DNA from: Candidatus Tisiphia endosymbiont of Nemotelus nigrinus | GTDB lineage: Bacteria > Pseudomonadota > Alphaproteobacteria > Rickettsiales > Rickettsiaceae | Reading direction: 5' to 3' | Assembly: GCF_964026475.1 (NCBI RefSeq) | Contig: NZ_OZ032151.1 | Span: 1,302,001-1,366,000, forward strand | DNA: 64,000 nucleotides | In this document: positions 26,381 through 36,959 of the stretch, piece after piece | Numbering within the stretch: position 1 is the first letter of the stretch | Layout: each line of letters begins with the position of its first letter | Notes under the pieces: generated by a model | Database searches by the model: none | What the model was told of the DNA's origin: nothing | The model's input: only the letters and a program-made list of their open reading frames with translations | Position numbers and translations under genes: made by a program

Positions 26381-27361
26381 TCAACTAGGAGTAAATTGTA
26401 TATCCAAAGTAGTACGAAGCTCACTATTACCAGTAACTATTATACTACAATTACTAAAATCGATACCGGCATTTGCTCTTAAGCTACCGGTATAATTAGT
26501 CAATCTATATGTCTTACGACCTCCTTGGTCATTTTCGAGATAATAGCCATTCTTATTACTATTAAATTGGTTAATTTGGTTAGAATAAGAATTATTGCTA
26601 GCTTGTAGATTATTAACTTGCGTAGTTAAACTATTAACTTGCGATTTCATATTATTAAATTCCGAGGTTTTACTGTCAACTTGTGTATTTAAGCTACTGA
26701 CTTGCGAACTCATGCTATAAACTTGTGTATTTAAGCTATTAACTTGCGTAGTTAAACTACTAATCTGAGCTTGTTTCTGATTAATAACATTATCTCTTTC
26801 TCTTAGACGTTGTTCTAAATCGCCTATTTTATTAAGCAAACTTTCGGTTTCATCTTCTGCCACAATATCTGATAGGTGCAAACTAGCGAGCGAGGTTAGG
26901 CTTTGGCTTAAATCTTTGCTACTCTCAAGACTATTTAGGTTACTCTGACTATTATTATCATTAATACAGATGATATATTTTAGCTCTTTAATATTGCCGC
27001 GTTCAAGACGTTCATTTAGGTTCTTCAGATTATCTCTACCAACCCGGTTGCCTAAATTCCAAGGCAGGACGATATAATTACCTTCATCCTCAGAATTCAT
27101 GGATATTTTAGTGAAAGGATGTTGCTTGCCCAAATAAAAGCTTAGTGATGCTTTAGGAAATTCTTTAATTTCAGTGCCGTTCGTAGTTGTTATGTGTAAC
27201 TCTGCTCCATCTACCTGATGCGGTATAAAGACCTTATCGTCAAAATGAAATTTAGCGACATCCGGTAAATGATCACTATTACTTGCGTGAACATTTTTCA
27301 TGATTGTTCTAAGATTTTTGATATCTTGTGACCCGTGAAATCTGACTGCAATTCTTCTCAT
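26381..27361 (-). CDS. Coiled-coil fibre-like phage protein
   Basis: 326 residues. The N-terminal 130 residues form a compact domain of unknown type. Residues about 165-270 are tandem heptads with the pattern NSLTTQV / SSLNTQV, a clear parallel coiled coil interrupted by QINQFNSNKNG. The last 55 residues (YYLENDQGGRK to LDIQFTPS) look like a small beta tip. Such architecture is typical of tail fibre or spike proteins. It sits between ejection proteins and the holin, where podoviruses usually place fibres. It could recognise a rickettsial surface molecule. Confidence 0.65.
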   Translation of the reverse strand: MRRIAVRFHGSQDIKNLRTIMKNVHASNSDHLPDVAKFHFDDKVFIPHQVDGAELHITTTNGTEIKEFPKASLSFYLGKQHPFTKISMNSEDEGNYIVLPWNLGNRVGRDNLKNLNERLERGNIKELKYIICINDNNSQSNLNSLESSKDLSQSLTSLASLHLSDIVAEDETESLLNKIGDLEQRLRERDNVINQKQAQISSLTTQVNSLNTQVYSMSSQVSSLNTQVDSKTSEFNNMKSQVNSLTTQVNNLQASNNSYSNQINQFNSNKNGYYLENDQGGRKTYRLTNYTGSLRANAGIDFSNCSIIVTGNSELRTTLDIQFTPS

Positions 27362-27573
27362 ATAATCCCTTATAATACATGTGTTTTAGAGGATTTATTA
27401 TAGCATAAAAAATTGTAATTTGCATCAAATATTGTGATATTTTTACATCATAAATTGTTAAAATAAATCAAGCAATGCAGGAGCAGAATAGAAACAATGA
27501 AAAATGTTTAATAAGAAGAGGAGCTATTTGGCAAGTAATCAATATTTGTTAAATTGAAACTATAAAGTGCAAT

Positions 27574-27972
27574 TTAGACGTTGTCATGTAGTTGTATAAT
27601 GCGAGAATCATTATTTGTTGTTTTTGGCTTACTAGAGAAAAAACATGAAGGTATAAAGTTTTTGGTATAAAGCAACCTTTCTAAAAAGGAGGACTCCACG
27701 GGCATTGTTTCAGTACTTTTATTAATAAAATGGACGGCTCTTAGCAAAATATATTTTTCTCTTTCATTTACAATAAAAGCAGCTTTTTCCTCAAGATAAT
27801 TTTTGTTAAGCTTTGCTGGATTAAGCATATACCATTTTTGGTCTCGCTCAGATTCTTCCAATTTTTGATAATCTTTAGCTTGGAGATCAAAAAAATCTGA
27901 TTCTAATATTTCTGCTTTTGCGTATTCATAGAGTACTTGGATTCCTCTACCTACTTCTAAAAAACCAAACAC
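27574..27972 (-). CDS. Hypothetical protein in the late operon
   Basis: 132 residues, charged, no membrane segment. I do not recognise it. The start MFGFLEVGRGIQVLYEYAKA could be amphipathic. The spacing on both sides is loose (210 and 140 bases), unlike its neighbours, so it may be a late arrival in the operon or have been moved by recombination. Confidence 0.5.
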   Translation of the reverse strand: MFGFLEVGRGIQVLYEYAKAEILESDFFDLQAKDYQKLEESERDQKWYMLNPAKLNKNYLEEKAAFIVNEREKYILLRAVHFINKSTETMPVESSFLERLLYTKNFIPSCFFSSKPKTTNNDSRIIQLHDNV

Positions 27973-28114
27973 ACTACCTATATTTTTAATTTTTTTAAGG
28001 AATAGAAAAATGATAACAATGTTGTCACAAGTAATATGAAACTATTTTTTTAAGAGTTTTGCAAGCATAATTTTGCCTTATCGTCATTTTCAATTATTAT
28101 GTGCATTCTTTCTC

Positions 28115-31100
28115 CTACCAATTCAGGCTATGGCAGTCATGGAAGGCACATAAAGCTGGCTGTAGATAGAATAAATTCCTACCCGGGATGTGTCTTTGAA
28201 GGGATTTTTTAAGCAATTCTTCTGCCCTATCCAACTCGCCATTTTTGATTAAAGTAAGCATTGTGCCAAAATCAATGATGTCACTACCTGCCGTTCCTGC
28301 TAACGCTTTAAGCAGATTATTATAACTATCATACTCATTAAAGAAAAAATCCCCAAATAATCCAAGACCACCGCCCTGTAATAAAGATGCCATAAATACT
28401 CCTTCTTCATTTGGATCAAGCCATTCTTTCCCTTCTACCAACCTTTTGGCATTGATCGATAAGTAACCAAGCCCTATAGAACCCGGTAATAATTGAAACA
28501 ACATTTTAATAGTAGTTGGGTTTCTCATTGATTTAGCGATATCTTTCCATGTTCCTAAATCCAATAAATTGCCACTACCTACTTGTTGATGAAGTGGTAT
28601 CTGATCGATGGTTACTGATTTTAACGGTCTAGTAATGTAAGTATAGGCAAAAGTTTTGAATTGCATTATACACTGAATCACCGCGGCAGCTGGCGAGCCT
28701 ACCTTAATACCTAAATTGCCGAGTAACACGGCATTTCTCTCGGCAGTATGCGGAGTGGCAATAGCTGTATCGACCCGGTCAAGTAAATATCTTCGTAAAT
28801 TATTGGTCAAATCCTGCTTAAGTCTAGTTCTATTGAGATCACTAACTATACTATTACTATTTTGTTGTAAATACTGGTCTAGCAAATGATCAGGTAGTAA
28901 TGCCATATCAGGTATTAAATATGGTTTATTCTCTATTTGTTGTACTAAATGCTGATAAAGATGCCAATTACTTTCATTAATGCCATATCTATTAAGCAAA
29001 GTTTGTAAGTTATGATATAGTGAGTTAAAGGGCTTATTAACTTGTAATGCTAAATTATGCGATAACAAATTACCAACTGTAGATTTCCAAACATTATCCC
29101 ACCAATTCATACAATTTAGTTTAAAAAATGCATTGGTAAGTTTAAATATGCTACCAGATACTGGATACTCTCCTGCAAAGCGAGAATGACTATGACCAAT
29201 CAATGAATCTACAGCCACACCAAGTAAACTAGCAAGCTCTTTTTTCTTTTCACCATTAAGTCCTGTAGCCGCCACTTGTAATATATTCGCATAAGATTGC
29301 ATTATTGGTATGCCATTATTCTGTAGCTCACTGACAAAACTTATCATATCAGGTATTGAAGAAAGTACCACCTTGCCAAGATTTGCCATACAGTTCCAAG
29401 CACGATAAGCCCCAAGGATACGGTCAACTGATGGTATTTGTGGTTTAACTCCTAGCATTAGGTCTAACTGATTGACAAAACTGTTGGGATTGCTAAGTAC
29501 CGCTAATTGCTTTAGACTTTCTGCATAAGTCAATCTAGTTGGTGATTTTGTCGTCGAAACTCGCCTCCGTTCCTCACGTACGTCTGTGTACGCTGCGGTA
29601 CTCGGCTTCGTTTCTCCTAAAAATCCCTCAACTATCTTTGGCTTATGCAGAAAGTCTTTTAAAATAGCTGGGTCTTTAGTTGCTAACTCTTGTAGCTCTC
29701 TAGTAAAAGTACCTTTGATTGATTGTAGCATTAACTCAGGATTACAACCCATACTCTCCATTATCCCGATGCTCCGACCTAGTATATTAAGGTTACTAAC
29801 TACCGAATCAGCAATGAAAGACCGGCTTTTAATTAAAGGGCTAATGAGCTTGTCAACAAAGTCATTTTGTACGTAATTACCAAACTCCTTCTGATATGCT
29901 AACCAAGCTTCGGGCGATTTAAAATGTAGCTTTCTACTAGCTGACACCACATCAGCTACGTTATTTCCTTTAATGTGAGTAAATGCTATATTTAAATATT
30001 GGTCAGTGTCTTTTAGATGAATGCTACTGGCTAGATTATTAAATATTGCCCTTAAATCTATTTCATCATTTAGTTTAGCCATTCTCTCGAAATCAAGTAG
30101 TGGATAGATAAATTTTAACCACGCTTCATAACCAGCTTCTCGGAGTTTAAGACTATTATGCTGTTGTTTAGTAATATAACCCTCTAGCGGGATTATATAA
30201 CCACCTGCTAGATTAGCTCTATTGATGGCGATTGTTTGCCATTTATTGATTATTTGAGCGACTATCATTGCCCTCTCACTACCAGTTGACTTTTTATCAG
30301 GATGGCTGATATTCCATAATTCCTGTATTACGTCCTTTTCATAAGCAATATCGCCGTACTCGTGTAGTACACCAGCTTTCTCTAAATCTCTTGTAAGACC
30401 AAATAACAGCTCGTTAGCAATAGTTTGTTGCCGTAAATCAACTTGCCGTAAATATTCTTTTATCGCAGCAACCTTATTGGGATGATTTTTAATAAATCTC
30501 TCTATGGCAGCCATCTTAATTAAGTTTAGGGCATTATTTCTTTTTTTTACAAAGTACTCCTCCTTAAAATCATCAATGAACATATCTATTTGTTTGTCTC
30601 TCTCTAACAAATCTAATCTTTCCTGTCCGACAAATTCTTTATGGATAGTCTTTAGCTCATCCACTAACTGTGGATCGATGAGACTTAGAGTTTTAAATAA
30701 TTCCTCTAATTCTGAAGGGTTAGCACTTTGCTTAACCTTGCGTAAAATTTCTTCGGTTTGCTGGTAAATAACATCTTGCTTGATAGATTCTGCTTGATAA
30801 TTAACCTTTTGTTGTTCCGGTAAATTGGCTATTTCAGTTTCTAAAGAAGCTAGATGCTCTTGTAGATTAGGACTAGCATTGTTATTATCAAATTTCTTAT
30901 CATCACCATGGTAAAAAGATTCAGCTTCTTGTGGATTCTCAAGATTGATATGTTTACCTTCCTCTAGCTGTTTTCTTGCTATATATAACTCTTCGGGTGA
31001 TAAATCATAGCCTTTAGTCTCCCATTGCTGACGTCGTAAATTATTGATAATTTGCTGATCTAATTGTTTTACTGCTGTCAAATATTCCTGAAACTCCGGG

Positions 31101-32278
31101 TTATTAATATGCTCCTGATATAATTGTTGTAATTTGCCTTCTTCCTCTAGTAAAATATCCAAGAACCATCTTGGTATTGCTTCAGTCTTGCCATTAGTAC
31201 CAAACTGATCATGCATATGTTGTTGTAATTCTGCTATTTGCCTCTGCTGGGTAGAATATGAGGGAAATTGTTGCTCGGCTGCCGTAATTAATTGTAGCTT
31301 CTTTGCTTGTAACTCAGCTAACCTTGATAAAGAACTGTTTCCAATATTAGCATCGGTACTTGTTGGTACTTGACTATCAACTTGCTCAGTTTCTATTATA
31401 TTCTCCTGAGGAGATGATTCTTTTAGTACAGTGTCAATATTATCTTTTAACTGACTATCAACTATCGGATGTAAGGTCTCAATTTCAGGATGTAGCTTAT
31501 TTGAATATAAATACAATCTGTCTCGCAAATATTTAGCCGAATAACCAAGACCATGCAATGTTGCACCAAATAAACCACTTTCTATAATATTAATCAAACT
31601 ATTTGACAAGTCATAAGGTCTTTGTTCAGTATGTCGTTCATTATGAAGAACTGGCTCGGTAACTCCCTGACCTGTAGCCCCGCCTACCAAGCCCTTAGCT
31701 AGTGTTGTTGGAAGTTTGCCATATTTTAGGCTAGCCGCCGCCCACATTGCTGGTCTACCAATAGGAATGAAGCTAGCAGCAATATTAATTACTGACAAAT
31801 TACCAAATACTATCTCAGCTCCAAACTTGCCAATAGCTTCAACTAATCCACCTTTACCTGCAGCAATGATATACTCGTTAATTTCTCGCTGCTTTTTCCT
31901 CTCTAAAATATCTTCTACTTGTGTTTCGGTAAAATTAGGGTCGTATTTTAAACCTGAATCACTATATTTTTGCTCAAAATCTTCCTTGGTTAATTTATTA
32001 TTATAAGTTTTAAAATATTCAGCAATATCCTGCAATTCAGGATCAATAATATGTTGTGGGTTAAAAGATTGCCATAAAGTTAATAGGCTTGGACTATCTG
32101 CATAAGCTTGCTTAGCTGATGCCCACCAAACATCTAATTTACTACTACCTAACAGATCAACGACACTATTAGTTCTAAAACTCGGTATTAAGATAGAATA
32201 GTAAAGTGATTGATTATTTGCGTAGTAACGTGATTGGTCATTTGAGTAATTATTTAAGCTGTCATTATTTTTCATCAT
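28115..32278 (-). CDS. Giant internal virion / DNA ejection protein
   Basis: 1387 residues. The position after two other candidate ejection proteins and before the fibre, and its great size, match the gp16-like proteins of T7-type podoviruses. Two hydrophobic glycine-rich stretches occur at about 150-215. A Gln/Glu-rich helical region follows (about 310-700). I see no clear lytic transglycosylase motif. Residues about 875-922 are a rickettsial palindromic element read in frame (GETKPSTAAYTDVREE). The frame is otherwise unbroken, showing the repeat was tolerated. It starts one base after the stop of the 713-residue gene. Confidence 0.7.
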   Translation of the reverse strand: MMKNNDSLNNYSNDQSRYYANNQSLYYSILIPSFRTNSVVDLLGSSKLDVWWASAKQAYADSPSLLTLWQSFNPQHIIDPELQDIAEYFKTYNNKLTKEDFEQKYSDSGLKYDPNFTETQVEDILERKKQREINEYIIAAGKGGLVEAIGKFGAEIVFGNLSVINIAASFIPIGRPAMWAAASLKYGKLPTTLAKGLVGGATGQGVTEPVLHNERHTEQRPYDLSNSLINIIESGLFGATLHGLGYSAKYLRDRLYLYSNKLHPEIETLHPIVDSQLKDNIDTVLKESSPQENIIETEQVDSQVPTSTDANIGNSSLSRLAELQAKKLQLITAAEQQFPSYSTQQRQIAELQQHMHDQFGTNGKTEAIPRWFLDILLEEEGKLQQLYQEHINNPEFQEYLTAVKQLDQQIINNLRRQQWETKGYDLSPEELYIARKQLEEGKHINLENPQEAESFYHGDDKKFDNNNASPNLQEHLASLETEIANLPEQQKVNYQAESIKQDVIYQQTEEILRKVKQSANPSELEELFKTLSLIDPQLVDELKTIHKEFVGQERLDLLERDKQIDMFIDDFKEEYFVKKRNNALNLIKMAAIERFIKNHPNKVAAIKEYLRQVDLRQQTIANELLFGLTRDLEKAGVLHEYGDIAYEKDVIQELWNISHPDKKSTGSERAMIVAQIINKWQTIAINRANLAGGYIIPLEGYITKQQHNSLKLREAGYEAWLKFIYPLLDFERMAKLNDEIDLRAIFNNLASSIHLKDTDQYLNIAFTHIKGNNVADVVSASRKLHFKSPEAWLAYQKEFGNYVQNDFVDKLISPLIKSRSFIADSVVSNLNILGRSIGIMESMGCNPELMLQSIKGTFTRELQELATKDPAILKDFLHKPKIVEGFLGETKPSTAAYTDVREERRRVSTTKSPTRLTYAESLKQLAVLSNPNSFVNQLDLMLGVKPQIPSVDRILGAYRAWNCMANLGKVVLSSIPDMISFVSELQNNGIPIMQSYANILQVAATGLNGEKKKELASLLGVAVDSLIGHSHSRFAGEYPVSGSIFKLTNAFFKLNCMNWWDNVWKSTVGNLLSHNLALQVNKPFNSLYHNLQTLLNRYGINESNWHLYQHLVQQIENKPYLIPDMALLPDHLLDQYLQQNSNSIVSDLNRTRLKQDLTNNLRRYLLDRVDTAIATPHTAERNAVLLGNLGIKVGSPAAAVIQCIMQFKTFAYTYITRPLKSVTIDQIPLHQQVGSGNLLDLGTWKDIAKSMRNPTTIKMLFQLLPGSIGLGYLSINAKRLVEGKEWLDPNEEGVFMASLLQGGGLGLFGDFFFNEYDSYNNLLKALAGTAGSDIIDFGTMLTLIKNGELDRAEELLKKSLQRHIPGRNLFYLQPALCAFHDCHSLNW
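29515..29656 (-). repeat. Type A palindromic element inserted in frame in a virion gene
   Basis: About 141 bases with arms GACTTTCTGCATAAG and CTTATGCAGAAAGTC. It adds some 47 residues to the protein without a stop or a frameshift. The interior is nearly identical to the intergenic copy at 6320-6460. Confidence 0.88.
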
Positions 32279-32279
32279 A

Positions 32280-34421
32280 CTAATCTATTGTATATGATTC
32301 AGAGATACTTTGTAATATTCTTTGCTTTTGCTGCTCTAAAGCTTGAGGGTTATTTAACTCTGACAAATCAAATTTTAATATTTTACCAACTCCTGCCATA
32401 ACTGGCAAATACTGACCATCTTTGGTAGGGAAAGTATAATAGACACTCTTTTTGTCAGGCGTTAGTTTCCATTTACCTTGTTGCAACCATTCTCGTATTA
32501 TTGCTGCAGCGGCATATTGTCCTATTGGGTCATTGATATTATCAATAATATTGCTATTACGACTGTCCCTAAAACTAGTAATATAATCATAAGCTATAGT
32601 TCCGTTAATGATACCATGTTGCAACTCTGCTAGACTACTCTCTATGTAATCGGCATTTAAATCAATGATCATACCTCGTACTATCATCTGACGGGGTATT
32701 TGCAGATTTTTACTATCTATTCGCATACAGACCTCACTAATCAATTTGGTGGTTGCTTTTTTTACTGCTTTGGCAATTGATAAATCTTCAGTACGTTGGT
32801 AGTACTTAGCTAAATATTTTATAGCTTGCCGTGTTTGGTTAATCTCTGTTTCGTTTTGAATATCAGTTTTAGCTAAATCTTTACCCCATCGCTCGAATAC
32901 ATAATTTTTGTCAATTTCTTTGTTAAATTCTGTCATTTCATGACCGATAAATAATGGCTGACTTTTTACTGATAGCTCATTAACTAATGCGATCATCTGT
33001 ATAAATGTTGATGCTGTCTTACGGTTATATAGCCTATTTTCAGCATAAAATTGAGTCAGACACTCTAAATCTCCTTTACCCCTTAAGATTTCTTCCAGTA
33101 TCTCCAAGCCATATTGTTCACCACCTCCTGTATCATCATCTCGCAGACTAATTATACTGTCGATGGCTTGTTTAATTTGGTTTACATCTTTACCCTGAAT
33201 CTTTTTTAAAAACTCAGTACGTTCAGATTCCATTAAATATCTCTGTGCATAACTCGGTATGCCTTTTTGCTCCTGCAATTGTTTTCTCAGCAAATAACGT
33301 TGGAATAGTGCCATGTCTTTGGGTATTTCATCGCCTTCCTCAACCAACCTAGCCGGGTCTGTTTGAGCCAATTTAAGTTGTTTATTAAACTGCTCTACCA
33401 AAATATGATATAGTCTCTCTTTCTTGTCATAATCACTATCCCCACCCTTTGGGGCAATTTGTTGTAATATTTCCTGACCTTGGTTGAATGGTAGGTGTTT
33501 TATTTGTTGTGAGATAACAAAAGCCTGCTTATACAAAGCTTCTTGGCTGCTAAATTGCAGTAATCGTGGATCATCAGCATTAAAGCTGGCTTGCAGTAGG
33601 TTTTCAATGCCCTTAACACGCTCTCCAGTATTTAGGATACTGTGCAAGTCGGCATTGATAAGCGAACTAAGTTGATGTTGTCTCAGTAATTGCTGATGAT
33701 GCAGTAGATTATTTGCTTGATGTTCTAGCTTAACCCTTTGTTCAAGCGATAAATCTCCCTTCCATTCAGCCTTGATATTGGGATTTAATATAGCATCCGG
33801 CGAATGTTTTAAAGTACCTAGTGCCGCAGCAAATGCCAAAGATTGTCTAGCATTAATCAGCATTTGTTCTTTTTCTTGGGGCAGTAACGATAAAGAGCTA
33901 ATAGCTACTATGCTATCTTGTAAATTACTACTATAAAACTCAGGATTATCATAAGTAGCAATCTTAAACTTTTCGATAGCTTCAATTGCTAAATGGTGAC
34001 GTTTACCATCAATCAGTTTGGCTTCTGTATAGCTTATATGTCCAGCTAAAGATATTTTATATTCATTAATCTTAGCTTGCAACATACGCTTGGTCAGTGG
34101 GTTCTTAGCTCGTTGCAGATAATCTACAGCCCGCTGATCATACTTGCCTAAAAAATAGTCGCTGAACGGTTTGTTGTTTTCTGAGAAATCTGGATGCAGT
34201 TCATCAAATTGCGTCAAGCAACTAAAACCACCAGTTTTGTTATCGCTAGCTACTTCAATATTGTTCTGTGATTGATGCAAGTGGTTAGTGGTATCTTTAA
34301 TAAAGTCTGCCCATAAATTCGGCATTTCTACGCTAGCATCTTTCTCAAGCTTGCGTATCAAATAGCCTTTAGCTTCTTCATTAATTTTCTGACTTATCCC
34401 TGCTATAACTTGCCATTTCAT
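32280..34421 (-). CDS. Internal virion protein, gp15-like by position
   Basis: 713 residues, mostly helical and Gln-rich, without membrane segments. No motif fixes the function. Its place between a 190-residue gp14-like protein and the 1387-residue protein, and its length close to that of T7 gp15, support the call. The stop is adjacent to the next start, so expression is likely coupled. Confidence 0.6.
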   Translation of the reverse strand: MKWQVIAGISQKINEEAKGYLIRKLEKDASVEMPNLWADFIKDTTNHLHQSQNNIEVASDNKTGGFSCLTQFDELHPDFSENNKPFSDYFLGKYDQRAVDYLQRAKNPLTKRMLQAKINEYKISLAGHISYTEAKLIDGKRHHLAIEAIEKFKIATYDNPEFYSSNLQDSIVAISSLSLLPQEKEQMLINARQSLAFAAALGTLKHSPDAILNPNIKAEWKGDLSLEQRVKLEHQANNLLHHQQLLRQHQLSSLINADLHSILNTGERVKGIENLLQASFNADDPRLLQFSSQEALYKQAFVISQQIKHLPFNQGQEILQQIAPKGGDSDYDKKERLYHILVEQFNKQLKLAQTDPARLVEEGDEIPKDMALFQRYLLRKQLQEQKGIPSYAQRYLMESERTEFLKKIQGKDVNQIKQAIDSIISLRDDDTGGGEQYGLEILEEILRGKGDLECLTQFYAENRLYNRKTASTFIQMIALVNELSVKSQPLFIGHEMTEFNKEIDKNYVFERWGKDLAKTDIQNETEINQTRQAIKYLAKYYQRTEDLSIAKAVKKATTKLISEVCMRIDSKNLQIPRQMIVRGMIIDLNADYIESSLAELQHGIINGTIAYDYITSFRDSRNSNIIDNINDPIGQYAAAAIIREWLQQGKWKLTPDKKSVYYTFPTKDGQYLPVMAGVGKILKFDLSELNNPQALEQQKQRILQSISESYTID

Positions 34422-34435
34422 CTTTGTTTATCACT

Positions 34436-35008
34436 TTACTTTTTCTTTTCTATTATTCCTTCATTAATTCTTGATATTTCAGCAAGATCAGATACACCGC
34501 TTAAAACCGTACCAAGATTTTGCCAAGGTGAAGCTGACTTGATCGAACTAATATTACGGTTAATTGCTTCCTTATTTAAGTCAATCATTGCCGTGTTTAA
34601 ATTTGATCTTGGTCTTTGGTGAAAATGTTCAGCTTCTACGCTTCTTGCCTTCATCTCATCCATATAAGCCATATGTCGTAGTAATAAGCCAGCTGAATCA
34701 GTGCCAGTTATACCAATACCAGTTTTCAGGATATTATAGCCCAGCTGTTGGCGATTATATAACTGCTCTTGCCTCAGCATATCGACATGATAACTTGATA
34801 TTGCCCCATATTCTGCAGTTCTTTCCATTAGTTGTTGACGGTCAAACCTGACATTCTCCTGTTGTTGTCTCAATAAATGCTGCCGTTCATATAAAGACTG
34901 CTTGGTTTTCTCTTTATTAGCTCTTAGTTGAGCGTAAGTATTAAATACAGATGCTCCTGTAGCAAATATACTAGCCCCACTCGAGAAAAAATTTAGAAAA
35001 TCAAACAT
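34436..35008 (-). CDS. Internal virion protein, gp14-like
   Basis: 190 residues. A hydrophobic, Ser/Ala-rich N-terminus (FSSGASIFATGASVF) precedes a long helix rich in Gln and Arg (RQHLLRQQQENVRFDRQQL), and then a weak hydrophobic GITGTDSAGLLL segment. This matches the smaller ejection protein of T7-like phages, which forms a pore in the outer membrane. Assignment is from architecture and gene order. Confidence 0.6.
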   Translation of the reverse strand: MFDFLNFFSSGASIFATGASVFNTYAQLRANKEKTKQSLYERQHLLRQQQENVRFDRQQLMERTAEYGAISSYHVDMLRQEQLYNRQQLGYNILKTGIGITGTDSAGLLLRHMAYMDEMKARSVEAEHFHQRPRSNLNTAMIDLNKEAINRNISSIKSASPWQNLGTVLSGVSDLAEISRINEGIIEKKK

Positions 35009-35080
35009 CGCTATTTTTTACCTTTTAGAAATTTTTGGCTATTTAATTTGTTGCAAAAATATGCTATATTATAGTTAGTA

Positions 35081-35635
35081 TTATTTTAAAAACTGTTCTG
35101 TAATATCTTCTGCAGGCACTCCGCTGTCATAATTCATCCACCATTGATCTTCAGCATTTTCTATTTGGACAATATCTTTTTTTGAAATTGATAAAAGATA
35201 ATCTTTAATATCCTTTATTACATCAGTCTTAAAGAACTTACACATTTCTTCTTTCGTAATAATTTTATTTTGGCGTATAATAGCTTCACAGCAAATAGAA
35301 TGTGTATGTGTTAAATTACGTAAATACGCAGCTGTATGATCACCATAAAAAGAATAGACTTTATAAATTAATTCTTTCTGATTTTTGCTATAAATATCAA
35401 AATCCATTTCTCTAGGTGGAGGAATGCCATCAGCTTCAAAATTACCAAATGTTAAACGTAAAGCTCGTACTACTGGTCCATGTTTCCATGCTTCCACTTC
35501 TTCTGCAAAAAGCGGTCTATCAAATAAAGCAAGATTTATTCCTTGAGCAAAATATATTAGTTTTTGTAGTTTTAGCTGGGTTATGGTATCACCGGCTTTT
35601 CTATCTACTAAAACTAAAAAATAATTAGCTATATC
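35081..35635 (-). pseudogene. Panacea-domain (SocA-like) antitoxin, start lost
   Basis: The frame up to the IS481-like remnant reads ILSCWDIANYFLVLVDRK, then LKLQKLIYFAQGINLALF and EEVEAWKHGPVV, the conserved core of the Panacea (DUF4065) domain. A polar helical C-terminus follows to residue about 185. Panacea proteins act as antitoxins (SocA and phage-borne relatives). An ATG at 35497 would give only 138 residues and cut through the domain. The natural start was removed by the IS481-like remnant, whose end abuts the frame at 35652; no good start remains. No toxin gene is recognised next to it. Confidence 0.7.
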
Positions 35636-35651
35636 CCAACAACTAAGTATC

Positions 35652-35921
35652 TGTTTAGTCCCAGGATGTGGCGGTTAGGGTTAATAATAAATTTATTTGG
35701 ATCAGATGTCCATGTTTTTATGATAAATTCATAAGGAGTTAAACCTTTAAGAGCTTTAAGTCTTTTTGCGAAATTGTAGGCATTGATAAAATCATATAAA
35801 TGTTGTTTAAGTTGCTGATGATTGTCATAATAAAAACGTTTAACAGTTGCCTCTTTAATAGTACGATTCATACGTTCTACCTGTCCATTAGTCCATGGAT
35901 GATTAACTTTTGTTAGCCTGT
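35652..35921 (-). mobile_element. IS481-like element, 3' remnant
   Basis: 270 bases corresponding to the last 85-90 codons and the right end of the element at 1574-2578, including the terminal TGTTTAGTCCCAGG. The transposase part starts abruptly at RLTKVNHPWTNGQVE and is fused to the preceding phage frame. The left end of the IS is missing. Confidence 0.88.
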
Positions 35922-36959
35922 CTATTTGCCCATTATCAAGCCTTTCTTCAATATAACCACCTTTACTATTAAAGACCTTCAATCCTAATTCAGCATCTTT
36001 TTTTGGAGTATGTTCTACTTCATCCGGAAATATCAGAGGAAAAGTCTGTAATATCGAAGAATAAGGAAAACCTACCGACAAATGTCTTACCGGATGTTTT
36101 AGCTTAATCAATTCATTATCGATAATTCGTAAATCATGTAATTCTTCGTCACCAATGATAGATACGACAATTTTCTGAAAAATTGGCAATATAGTGGCAA
36201 TATTTATTTGCTGAAATGATGGCAAGCAGTTACGGGCTATACTACTTAATTCATAACCACCAATATCAGGAAATAGTTTTTTAAAAACTGGAAAATATCT
36301 TTTTGATAATAGTAAATATTTCTCTAATTTTATGCTCTTCTCATCTTCAAGGATATCTTTCAGTAAAGCCGGATGAAAGCTCGGCATAATTAACTGACAA
36401 TACTCAATAATGTTACGCTGCAAATAAGCTAGCCCTTCTTTGAGTTCTTGCATTTGCTCAAATATTCTACTCGCTAATGGCTCAGTATAATCTGCTTCGC
36501 TATATACTGATGCTCTAGAGGACGATAATGAAGACTTACGATCTCTTCCCATTATCGGGGCAATTCTGTTTGTTACTTCATCTACAATCCCATCGATAGT
36601 TTGACTAAAACTATCAGACAGAATATATTCCCTAACATCTTTACTTAATGGTTTATCGAGTATGATATTTCTTAGACAATCAACTATTTCTTCTCGTCTT
36701 TTTGAATTGGTCAGCTCATAAATCTTGTTATCATTATGTATTTGTTGTAATTTATCGATTAATTGATTAGTAATAGCTGATAATTTATCATTTATTTGTT
36801 GCTTACTAGTATGTTGGTTAAATTCAATAATTTGCTGGTCAATTAATTGTTTGGTTTGCTCACCAAATATATATTTAGTCAGTTCCGGATGAGCGATATT
36901 TAGCAATTCTTGGTAAAAATCCACTCCAGTTTTGGCAAAAAAGTTTTTTAAATTAACTA

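Noticed and set aside
26580..26780. Possible CRISPR-like periodic repeat
   Set aside because: The periodic DNA encodes heptads of a coiled coil in a fibre-like protein; repeats are contiguous and degenerate, with no spacers.
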